From positions 1 to 12,641 of the forward strand of contig JAGRAS010000013.1 of NCBI GenBank assembly GCA_020434465.1: a DNA stretch of 12,641 nt, given 5' to 3'. Below the pieces are notes generated by a model, which did no database searches, was not told the origin of the DNA, and was given only the letters and a program-made list of their open reading frames with translations. The position numbers and the translations under genes were made by a program. The stretch comes from Bdellovibrionales bacterium. GTDB lineage: Bacteria; Bdellovibrionota; UBA2361; JAGRAS01. Below are positions 6,489-12,641 of this stretch, piece by piece (position 1 is the stretch's first letter; every line of letters starts with the position of its first letter).

Positions 6489-7967
6489 TTAAAAGATAAT
6501 TTCTTCTAGAAAGTTTTGATCGTTGTTTAGTGAGCGAAACAGCTTATGTCTAAACTTACCTTTTTTATTGATTAGGTTTCCAGCCATTTTGTCAATTGCA
6601 ATTGTAGCTAGAACACTTTGAATAAAAGCTTTGATTAAATCATCAAGTCCTAATCCTAAAATGTTAAAATCTTTTCTATCGGCTAACAATAGCCGATTAG
6701 TTTCTCTACTCCAACTGTCATTACCATGATTAACAGATAAGTTTGTTCCTAACATATCCCAAGAAGATATGGATTCATCAAGAACGTCAGCTAGCGGAAC
6801 TCTTGTGCGTCTGCCGTAAACTGCCAATGGCCGAAATCCTTCAACACCAGAAGATATCATCATTCTTAAATCTGCAACAAAAATTTCTGAATGTTTGTTT
6901 GGGACAGTTCCAACATGATAAAAAATGCCATGGCTACCATTAGAACTCCATTTATAATTTCCAACCAAGGCTTGAACGATAAACAAGTTATATTCATGAT
7001 CTTGATCCATAAACTCATCAAGTTCTTTTTCGGATGTAATTGTGTATACACCTTGTCCGGCATTACTATACGGAACCTTGATAACTGCATAACCTCCTAA
7101 ACTTTTTACGTATAAGGGCACTTCATGTTTGCCAACATTACGAATAGTTTCAGGAGAGATGATTGCTAAACCCGAGTTTTTTAATTCAGCATTGAATAGC
7201 TCGTAAGCGATGGCAGCTAGTTGCTTATTTCTTCCTCCAGCTAGGCACCCAAGGATTGGATTAATAATAAACGTTTTAGTATCTAGAGGAATTCTGTTCC
7301 ATGGTTTTTGTGTTACATACCTTATAGCGCCTTTGATTGGTACCCAGACACCAGACTTATAAATTTGCATTACTCCATCTTCAAATCTAACAACAGGATT
7401 TTTGCTCTGGTTTTCAAATGGGGCTAAGAGGATTGGTTTATCAAAATAGTCTGCCATGGCAGCTGCATATCCAGAGGCTTCCATGTAGTTTTTATCATAA
7501 ACAACAGCTAGCTCACCTTGCTTACATTTAGATGATTTAAGCCCGGGAGCAAAAGTATGCTCAACTAGTTCGCTATAGCCACCTAACTCTTTGTATTCAG
7601 TGAAAAGAGGCATGGATTTTTGACCTGATGGTGAAGAGTTAGTCTCTATAACTAACATTTGGCGATTACCAGTAGACGTTGTTACATAAAACAAGTCTGT
7701 TCCTGCCCACCTTAAATATTTAGCTTGGTAGTTTAAGAGTTCTTCTAAAGTTTGTTGAGAGACTTGAGGGTTTAAATGGCAATAGCGATTTATAATTTGT
7801 GATGACTTCATCCTCATGAAGTATGAAACTAAAGGATGTATAGTAGCATTGAGAACTTTTGGATAAAAATGTTTGTCGGATTGAAAGCTATTGGGATAAA
7901 TTTCTTCTACTTTCTTATCAGAGATAGATTCTATCTCAGCAGGTGCTATGGCTTGAGCGTGCTCCAA
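6489..7967 (-). CDS. Putative ATP-grasp-like ligase with apparently permuted motifs
   Basis: I cannot name the family with certainty. Numbering from the TTG at 7973 (494 residues), the C-terminal half has ATP-grasp features. They are K299 with a glycine-containing loop (VIKVPYSNAGQGVY, 297-310), a hinge-like FIVQALVG (331-338), and FVADLR (365-370) followed by two Arg at 389-390, as in the substrate-binding half of ATP-grasp enzymes. The metal-binding E-x-N motif that should follow is absent there. A good version, MLVIETNSSPSGQ (106-118, E110 and N112), occurs before the ATP-binding half instead, which suggests a circularly permuted ATP-grasp arrangement. The start is ambiguous. TTG at 7973 has AGGAG only 2 bases upstream, while the TTG two codons later (7967) has it at 8 bases and is chosen here, giving 492 residues. 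There is no signal peptide. It lies between the DUF1704 peptidase and the AstE/AspA-like gene and is likely the second ligase of the cluster. Confidence 0.7.
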   Translation of the reverse strand: MEHAQAIAPAEIESISDKKVEEIYPNSFQSDKHFYPKVLNATIHPLVSYFMRMKSSQIINRYCHLNPQVSQQTLEELLNYQAKYLRWAGTDLFYVTTSTGNRQMLVIETNSSPSGQKSMPLFTEYKELGGYSELVEHTFAPGLKSSKCKQGELAVVYDKNYMEASGYAAAMADYFDKPILLAPFENQSKNPVVRFEDGVMQIYKSGVWVPIKGAIRYVTQKPWNRIPLDTKTFIINPILGCLAGGRNKQLAAIAYELFNAELKNSGLAIISPETIRNVGKHEVPLYVKSLGGYAVIKVPYSNAGQGVYTITSEKELDEFMDQDHEYNLFIVQALVGNYKWSSNGSHGIFYHVGTVPNKHSEIFVADLRMMISSGVEGFRPLAVYGRRTRVPLADVLDESISSWDMLGTNLSVNHGNDSWSRETNRLLLADRKDFNILGLGLDDLIKAFIQSVLATIAIDKMAGNLINKKGKFRHKLFRSLNNDQNFLEEIIF

Positions 7968-7985
7968 TTTCAAGACTCCTTGATG
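7968..7985 (-). promoter_or_regulatory. Ribosome-binding site deciding between two TTG starts
   Basis: AGGAG on the minus strand (7976-7980) lies 2 bases before a TTG at 7973 and 8 bases before the in-frame TTG at 7967. The spacing favours 7967. No ATG or GTG start lies near. Confidence 0.65.
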
Positions 7986-8163
7986 AGATTAAAACTAAAA
8001 GAAAGATTTGAATACAAAAAACAAATAGTTGCTGAGCAGAATTTGTGAGCGCTTAGTTTGAGAAAAGTTGATAAAGGCATGTTCCGTAGAGGATTTTTTG
8101 CACAAAATGGTGCTATACCTAACACCCATAAAATAGCATATATCACTTTTATTTAAAACTTTC

Positions 8164-9297
8164 CTAGCTAGCATTTTTAATGCTAGATGTTGAAACATTT
8201 CTAAAAAAATCAGGTATTTGGTTTGGTGGTTTTAAGTATGATTTTTCTAATAAAGTGTTTACTAAATCGATATCGTCAATCCCAACCTTCCCTACAAATA
8301 GCGGGTCTGGGTTCTTTCCGCTTCTAAAATATTTTTTTACTCTTTTATAACCATCTAAATAAACGTGATCCTTTGTGAATCCACCTCCACGGGCTGTTCG
8401 TTTTACTGTTTCAAAAGAATCTGCATGATCTATTCCATAATCTCTAAGCATGTCATAAATAGCATTAAGGCTAAAGCCATTTAGAAGCGCGTCAACTGCC
8501 AGAGTTCTTGCAGCATATCTTCTAAATGAGGTTGAGCATGATGTACCGGTCAATTTTTCTGCGTTTAAAGCTAAACCCTCTTCTGTATTGATATAGCCAG
8601 TTAAACCTGTACCAAAGATATCAACTGGTTGTTTTAATCCATTGTCTCTTCTAAGAGCATGTACTTTTACTTCATGTATTGGCAGCCTTTGTATTTCATT
8701 TGCAGAAAACATTCTTTTGCTGGAAATAGAAACCATTCCACCACCATCAAAATCCTCTCTTCCAGAAACGAAAGTTTGCCTACATGTATCTGAAAGTACA
8801 ACGATCCAGTTTTTTAGGTTTAACTCAATAAAAGCTTTTTCTAAGGCATCTTTTAATTCCTGTGCTGTATGAGTTTCTTGATGTTGTTCAGGTTCAAAAC
8901 TTATAAGAATTCGCATTGCTACATTTAAGTTATGCTGAGTAGGTCTTCCATAAGCCTCAACGCTTGCTTCAGAAAATTTATCAGGATCTCCTCTATAATC
9001 TAATAAAGTTAATTGTTTTTTTATATCAGCTACTTTGTTTTCTAAAATAGTTTGTAACTCGGGGATTTGAGCTGGTATTTGAATTTTATTAACTTCATCG
9101 CGTATTGAATTGATATCAACACTAATTTCTTTATAAATAAAATCAAAAACTGAAAACTTTAAATTAGTATTTTTTGTAAATTCAAAATACAAATCTTCAC
9201 CATTTAGAGGATTTATATACGAAAAAAGATTTATTCCGTCGCTTGCCTTTCTAAGGGCTTTAGAGGTTTCACTATATAGGTTCAATATTTCATTCAT
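8164..9297 (-). CDS. DUF1704 / MATCAP-like metallopeptidase (QEGLA-motif family)
   Basis: This is a member of the DUF1704 family (TIGR02421, called flavohemoglobin expression-modulating QEGLA-motif proteins). The animal relatives MATCAP/KIAA0895L are zinc tyrosine carboxypeptidases that cut the last residue from alpha-tubulin. The 377-residue product has the family signature: the zinc site H208-E209-VKV-H213 (HExxxH, within PIHEVKVHALRRDNG), then GLTGYINTEEGLA (231-243), whose EGLA Glu is the expected third ligand. GRPT (117-120) and TKDHVYLDGY (308-317) are also family-typical. Residues 1-100 are helical and variable. There is no signal peptide, so it acts in the cytoplasm. It is transcribed first in the cluster and separated from the next gene by about 190 bases and a hairpin, so it may also be expressed separately. 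The biological substrate of bacterial members is not known to me. Its placement with two ATP-grasp ligases points to a tag-removing role. Confidence 0.88.
   Translation of the reverse strand: MNEILNLYSETSKALRKASDGINLFSYINPLNGEDLYFEFTKNTNLKFSVFDFIYKEISVDINSIRDEVNKIQIPAQIPELQTILENKVADIKKQLTLLDYRGDPDKFSEASVEAYGRPTQHNLNVAMRILISFEPEQHQETHTAQELKDALEKAFIELNLKNWIVVLSDTCRQTFVSGREDFDGGGMVSISSKRMFSANEIQRLPIHEVKVHALRRDNGLKQPVDIFGTGLTGYINTEEGLALNAEKLTGTSCSTSFRRYAARTLAVDALLNGFSLNAIYDMLRDYGIDHADSFETVKRTARGGGFTKDHVYLDGYKRVKKYFRSGKNPDPLFVGKVGIDDIDLVNTLLEKSYLKPPNQIPDFFRNVSTSSIKNAS
8168..8186 (-). terminator. Hairpin at the 3' end of the DUF1704 gene
   Basis: A perfect 8-bp inverted repeat (CTAGCATT at 8168-8175, AATGCTAG at 8179-8186) with a 3-base loop lies in the last codons, just before the TAG stop. 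On the minus strand it is followed by CTAGGAAAG and then TTTT, which is too distant for a classical intrinsic terminator. It may attenuate transcription into the downstream ligase genes or protect the 3' end. Confidence 0.35.
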
Positions 9298-9554
9298 TTT
9301 TTGTACTTCAATAAATACTGATATCTAAAAACTAATACATTAAAGCTGTTTATGGTATACGGTATTGTACTTGAGAATATTGAAATTTAACCGGTGACGG
9401 GATCTGATAAGCCAATATGGTCAATTACCAGCCTTAAAATCAGCCAAAGTAGATTAGATTTTACAATAGGTATAATTTTTGGAAACTTTTTTTGCTTACT
9501 TTCGACTTTAAATTGAATTAATAAAAATTCTCAAAATTATAATGAAGAGGTCGA
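9298..9554. other. Divergent intergenic region between DUF1704 gene and response regulator
   Basis: A 257-base non-coding region between two outward-facing genes. It has a TACAAT box on the minus strand (9364-9369) and two TATAAT boxes on the plus strand (9471-9476 and 9538-9543), none with a strong -35 at ideal spacing. A near-sigma-54 pattern lies at 9480-9496 but with the GG and GC elements one base too far apart. The ribosome-binding site GAAGAGG (9544-9550) stands 4 bases before the regulator ATG. No RNA gene is seen. Confidence 0.45.
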
Positions 9555-10718
9555 ATGGCTCAAGTTCTCTTAGTTGAGAATGAACAGGAGTTGGTGCTAA
9601 GCCTACTTAGGGTATTAAAATCTCAAGAAATTAAAGCAAAGTTCAGCGCTGTAACATCTGCAAATAAAGCGATCGAATTAGTTCAAAAATCACCACCTGA
9701 AGTTATTATTCTAGATTTGTGCTTAGATGAAAGCATAGGAGTAGAAAGCGGTTTTTCTGTGTTAAAGCAAGTTCAAGAAATTGATACTAGCATTAGAGTA
9801 ATTGTACTGACTGGGCATGGAAACAGTGAATATGGCATTAGATCACTAAGCCTTGGTGCCGCAAGCTTTCTTGAAAAACCAGCAGAAATTTCTCAACTAA
9901 AAGCTTTAATTGAAGACGGTATCTATCAAGCAAAATTGAGGCGTGAATTTTTAAAGCAAAAAAAAATAGTTCAAGACAAAACTATTTCTCAGTTCATAGG
10001 AAATTCAACTTTAATTTCCAAAATAAAAGAGGATATAGTTTTTGCAGCCGCAAATGATCAGCCTGTCTTAATTCTTGGCGAAACAGGTACTGGCAAAGGT
10101 TTGTGCGCAAAGCTGATTCATGAGCTTAGCAGAAGAAAAACTCAAGAGCTCGTTTCGTATCAACCAAGTTCTGTAGGCCATGATTTAGTTAATAGTGAAC
10201 TTTTTGGACATAAAGCAGGTTCATTTACTGGCGCTGATTTTGATAGACAAGGCTTAATTGCAAGAGCAAACAAGGGTAGTCTTTTTTTAGATGAAGTTGA
10301 TAATCTTCCTTTAAACACGCAGGTTTTATTATTAACCGTATTGCAAGATAAAAGTTTTCGTTCGGTAGGGGATGACGAAGTAAAGCTTTCAGACTTTCGT
10401 TTAATCACTGCCAGCAATGCAGAAATCGAAAACAAAATTACTAGTAAAGAATTTCGTTTAGATTTGTACCATAGAATTTCACAGATTGTGATTTTTCTGC
10501 CGCCACTTAAAGAGCGAATAGATGATATTCCTTATTTAGTAGATTTTTTTCTTAACAAGCTTTATCAGGAAAAAGGTCTAAAAGTACTTTCTTGTGATAA
10601 AAATGTGATGAATTATTTAAAAACACTGCTCTGGCCAGGTAATGTCAGACAGCTTGAAGCAGTTGTTACAAATGCAGCTTTTCGGGCAGCCTATGATTGT
10701 AGGGAGATTGTTTTATGA
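9555..10718 (+). CDS. NtrC-type response regulator, receiver plus AAA+, ended by in-frame TGA before the HTH
   Basis: The product is a sigma-54-dependent activator lacking its DNA-binding domain. The receiver domain (1-120) has phospho-acceptor D54, T86 (VLTGHG) and K108 (EKP). The usual acidic pair is E8-N9, followed by E10, and the loop after D54 (CLDESIGVESG) is longer than in most receivers. The AAA+ domain (about 145-380) has Walker A GETGTGKG (175-182), the sigma-54 contact loop GSFTGA (222-227, Ser for the common first Ala), Walker B SLFLDEVD (242-249), arginine fingers in FRLDLYHR (300-307) and LLWPGNVRQLE (358-368). The frame then stops at TGA 10716-10718 but continues open for 59 codons with a Fis-type helix-turn-helix. 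Either this is a recent nonsense mutation or sequencing error, or the short form is made on purpose. GAAGAGG 4 bases before the ATG is a good ribosome-binding site. Confidence 0.88.
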   Translation: MAQVLLVENEQELVLSLLRVLKSQEIKAKFSAVTSANKAIELVQKSPPEVIILDLCLDESIGVESGFSVLKQVQEIDTSIRVIVLTGHGNSEYGIRSLSLGAASFLEKPAEISQLKALIEDGIYQAKLRREFLKQKKIVQDKTISQFIGNSTLISKIKEDIVFAAANDQPVLILGETGTGKGLCAKLIHELSRRKTQELVSYQPSSVGHDLVNSELFGHKAGSFTGADFDRQGLIARANKGSLFLDEVDNLPLNTQVLLLTVLQDKSFRSVGDDEVKLSDFRLITASNAEIENKITSKEFRLDLYHRISQIVIFLPPLKERIDDIPYLVDFFLNKLYQEKGLKVLSCDKNVMNYLKTLLWPGNVRQLEAVVTNAAFRAAYDCREIVL

Positions 10719-10898
10719 AAAGATTTAAACTTGATTAATGAACAAAAAGCTTGCCCAAAAAATTTTAATGAACTTATTAAAAACTATAAAGTTCAGATAA
10801 TCAATGAAGCATTATCAAGAAATAACAACAATCAATCAAAAGCAGCAAAAGAGATTGGTTTAGATCGCTCAACATTACGCAGACTTATTTCCAACTAG
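10719..10898 (+). pseudogene. Fis-type HTH of the response regulator, cut off by the TGA
   Basis: Directly after the TGA and in the same frame, 59 codons run to a TAG at 10896-10898. They encode the expected C-terminus of an NtrC-type activator: FNELIKNYKVQIINEALSR, then the helix-turn-helix SKAAKEIGLDRSTLRRLI. The join REIVL-(stop)-KDLNL reads like the normal linker between the AAA+ lid and the Fis domain. No indel is needed to restore the frame, only one codon change. A separate start for this part is not evident (a TTG at 10731 has no ribosome-binding site). Its TAG overlaps the TAG of the convergent hydrolase gene as a shared CTAG, which suggests this is the true 3' end of the gene. Confidence 0.8.
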
Positions 10899-11788
10899 TG
10901 CTTTTTATCTAGAAAACTTTCTAAGTTAAGCTTTAAGTGATTCCAACTTTCAACACCCAAACTGTCCTCATCTATTATTACATGATGCTTTAAGCCAGAT
11001 ATCTTAGCTTGAGCATTTATTTCAATTAAATTCCAACTTACTAAATCTTTTTTTTCTACCCATGCTTTCAACTGTGAGAAAGAGACTAAAGAATCTTTTG
11101 GATCGATAGCCAAGAGCGTAGGGATTTTAGAAAGTATTTGAATATGGTTAATATTTTGTGTTTTATCCTCTAGATCTAAGAGAGCTGAGTAAGTATCAAA
11201 AGATGTAAAATTATTTGCACGATATTTTTTTGGGGTGAAAGCTGGCAGGGATAAATCAAAATGTTTAAGCCAGAGCAAAGGGTAAAGTAAATTAGCAAAA
11301 TATTTTATTTCTATTGCTGGTGCAAGCAAAATTAATTTATCAATTTTAAGAGTTGGGTATGTATCAGTAAAATGCACTGCTAGTGAGCCACCCATAGAAA
11401 ACCCAAGCAGAACAATAGACTCTAAGTTTTCTTGATTAGCTAAACACCAAGCAGTTCTAATTTGTTCTAACCATTTTTTTGTACTGCCCCCGTGAATACT
11501 TTCGCCAGAATGTCCAATTAGAGAAACTCTTAAGGTTATATAACCAATTTTATTTAATACTTGGGATATATCTGCCATTGTTTCTGGTGCTTGATTCAGC
11601 CCATGAATTACAATGGCTGTGCCGCGAGGTTTGCCATAAGTTGATATATTTTTCTTAATTCTATTTTGGTAAGGCGTATCATTGCAAAAATTATTTGATA
11701 CTAAGATTTCTGCAAAACAAATGTTTTGGCAAAAAAAAGATAATAACAATAAAAAACAAAAGAATTTTAAGCGTGAAAAATTATACAT
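10895..11788 (-). CDS. Exported alpha/beta-hydrolase (lipase/esterase-like)
   Basis: A 297-residue serine hydrolase. A signal peptide is clear: R6 and K8, then a hydrophobic core FFCFLLLLSFFC (9-20), and a probable cut after CFA (residue 26). The N-terminal Cys at 20 and 24 do not form a convincing lipobox. The alpha/beta-hydrolase fold follows: oxyanion-hole HGLNQ (62-66), nucleophile elbow LGFSMGGS with S131, acid D229 or D232 in AIDPKDS, and base H268 or H269 in LKHHVIID. The sequence resembles monoacylglycerol-lipase or serine-aminopeptidase-S33-type hydrolases, but the substrate cannot be told. It starts 12 bases after the stop of the HD-like gene and probably forms an operon with it. 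No good ribosome-binding site precedes the ATG, so coupling to the upstream gene is likely. It converges with the response regulator, sharing a CTAG. Confidence 0.82.
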   Translation of the reverse strand: MYNFSRLKFFCFLLLLSFFCQNICFAEILVSNNFCNDTPYQNRIKKNISTYGKPRGTAIVIHGLNQAPETMADISQVLNKIGYITLRVSLIGHSGESIHGGSTKKWLEQIRTAWCLANQENLESIVLLGFSMGGSLAVHFTDTYPTLKIDKLILLAPAIEIKYFANLLYPLLWLKHFDLSLPAFTPKKYRANNFTSFDTYSALLDLEDKTQNINHIQILSKIPTLLAIDPKDSLVSFSQLKAWVEKKDLVSWNLIEINAQAKISGLKHHVIIDEDSLGVESWNHLKLNLESFLDKKH

Positions 11789-11800
11789 GTACGAAGATTT

Positions 11801-12641
11801 TTACTTTTCTTCAACAAACTCCCATGATTCATCATTTTTCACAATAACTGGAGAGTTTAAAGGCCTAACAGCAGATAGCTGCCAAATTCTCCAGATAAGA
11901 TCTCCATCTAAAATTATATCATCAGGTAGTATCTTTTTTCCATCAAATGCAAATAAAGGTCTTGAAAGACGCATTCCAGGCACTAAAACAGAAAGAGGAA
12001 CTTTTACTTCATTTTCATTTACTGCAGATTCTCTGTTTCTCTTTGCACGTTTAAGTAGTCTAGGGTTCTCTCTTATTCTTTTTGGTAATAAGCAGGCTGA
12101 TTGTTTTGCAACTATTGCTTCTGAAAGAAACTTAATTATACAACCCCATACTTGTGGATGGATTTCTTTTAAAGAACCGCTTTTAAACCTTTTCATTAAG
12201 TGGTAGGCAGAGCGGGAGTTCCAGCTTCCAGATTGATAGCAAACTCTATCTGTAAGATCGGCTGTCATTACAATTGAAGCTGCAATCGCAAGTTCGTCTT
12301 CACCAACTGGCTCTTCATCACCAATATATCTACCTATGGTAGCAATTAACTTGCTTAATTCTGAGTTGCCCAATTCAGTTGCGACTTTCATGGCACTATC
12401 TTTTATTTTACTACATAAGTCCTTTTTTAGGATTTTTTTATCTGACCTATCGTATGATTTTTTTAGTAACTCAGGTTCAATACTAGAAAATGACCAAGCA
12501 AATAGATAACTAGCTGCCTGAATATTTCTTAAAGTATTTTCACTTAAATCTAAAGGCTTGCTAATTTTGTTTGAAATTAAAGCTACTCGATATAGATGCA
12601 TTCTTCCCCATTTTGCAGAGTCAGCTAACATGCTCTTTATC
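11801..12641 (-). CDS. Degenerate HD-GYP-like signalling protein, probably 5'-partial
   Basis: The visible part (276 residues from an ATG at 12631) looks like an HD-GYP-type domain without its catalytic residues. HLYRVALISNKISKPLDLSE (12-31) matches the first helix with the conserved His. The HD pair expected in LFAWSFSS is A45-W46, the HHE and GYP motifs in the next segments are missing (IGRYIGDEEPVGEDE, 99-113), and SIVMTADLTDRV (119-130) matches the arena of the conserved A-D-x-x-D. A C-terminal beta domain follows, VPLSVLVPGMRLSRPLF (211-227) plus DGKKILPDDIILDGDLI, a module common after HD and HD-GYP domains. The frame stays open from the ATG to the end of the window, and the domain begins abruptly, so an upstream receiver or sensor domain beyond the edge is likely. 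As seen, it is probably not a c-di-GMP phosphodiesterase but a binding or scaffold relative. Confidence 0.65.
   Translation of the reverse strand, partial: IKSMLADSAKWGRMHLYRVALISNKISKPLDLSENTLRNIQAASYLFAWSFSSIEPELLKKSYDRSDKKILKKDLCSKIKDSAMKVATELGNSELSKLIATIGRYIGDEEPVGEDELAIAASIVMTADLTDRVCYQSGSWNSRSAYHLMKRFKSGSLKEIHPQVWGCIIKFLSEAIVAKQSACLLPKRIRENPRLLKRAKRNRESAVNENEVKVPLSVLVPGMRLSRPLFAFDGKKILPDDIILDGDLIWRIWQLSAVRPLNSPVIVKNDESWEFVEEK

Noticed and set aside
7995..8198. Small open frame on the minus strand between the DUF1704 and ligase genes
   Set aside because: It runs through the hairpin and the end of the DUF1704 gene in another frame, has no ribosome-binding site and its product resembles nothing.
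9471..9476. Perfect TATAAT box upstream of the response regulator
   Set aside because: No -35-like hexamer lies 16-18 bases upstream. In a region this AT-rich the hexamer alone is weak evidence.
9480..9496. Possible sigma-54 promoter (TGG ... TTTGCT) upstream of the sigma-54 activator
   Set aside because: There are 11 bases between the GG and GC elements, where the consensus needs 10, and the CAC after TGG is missing. The T-run makes chance similarity likely.
10707..10740. Frameshift as the cause of the regulator truncation
   Set aside because: Codon-by-codon reading shows that the HTH is in the same frame as the AAA+ domain, so the break is one stop codon and not an indel.
9555..10898. Alternative genetic code with TGA as tryptophan
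   Set aside because: TGG encodes Trp in the same gene. TGA acts as the stop of the AstE/AspA-like gene in an ATGA overlap, and no other gene has an internal TGA.
11682..12206. 174-codon open frame on the plus strand across the hydrolase and HD-like genes
   Set aside because: It is antisense to two genes with clear domains and has low-complexity Ser/Phe-rich composition typical of the reverse strand of AT-rich genes.
1..12641. tRNA genes, CRISPR arrays, insertion sequences and phage attachment sites
   Set aside because: Scanning the intergenic stretches showed no T-loop-like GTTCGA with cloverleaf partners, no regularly spaced repeats, no transposase and no long direct or inverted repeats.

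Overview
This is an AT-rich stretch (roughly 35% G+C by eye) from a bacterium. It looks Gram-negative: it has a soluble SthA-type transhydrogenase, an NtrC-type sigma-54 activator, Sec signal peptides on two products, and pieces of two-component and HD-GYP-type signalling. A low-GC proteobacterial or former-deltaproteobacterial lineage is my best guess, but nothing here fixes the taxon. There are eleven genes, little intergenic space, and no RNA gene, insertion sequence or CRISPR array that I can see. The window cuts the gatCA operon downstream of gatA and probably cuts the last gene at its 5' end.

Layout. 12-1778 (minus): gatC-gatA, two of three subunits of the tRNA-dependent amidotransferase. 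2061-3503 (plus): sthA, divergent from gatC. 3623-3898 (plus): a small exported lysine-rich protein. 4024-4632 (plus): a histidine-kinase-like phosphotransfer protein with a ruined ATP site. 4618-9297 (minus): a four-gene cluster, in transcription order a DUF1704/MATCAP-type HExxxH metallopeptidase, a protein that looks like a circularly permuted ATP-grasp ligase, an AstE/AspA-type zinc carboxypeptidase/deacylase, and a RimK-type ATP-grasp glutamate ligase. 9555-10898 (plus): an NtrC-type response regulator with an in-frame TGA between the AAA+ domain and an otherwise intact Fis-type helix-turn-helix. 10895-12641 (minus): an exported alpha/beta hydrolase preceded by a degenerate HD-GYP-like protein.

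The most interesting unit is the 4618-9297 cluster. It pairs two ATP-grasp enzymes, a fold that forms amide bonds on carboxyl ends, with two zinc enzymes of families that remove terminal amino acids or acyl groups. RimK adds glutamate to a protein C-terminus, and the animal relatives of DUF1704 remove the C-terminal tyrosine of tubulin. The cluster is therefore plausibly a write/erase system for amino-acid tags on a protein tail or small peptide. The target is not evident from the sequence.

A second theme is signalling proteins lacking their usual catalytic residues. The kinase-like protein keeps its histidine but has no recognisable ATP-binding boxes, the HD protein lacks the HD pair and GYP motif, and the response regulator is cut off from its DNA-binding domain by one stop codon.
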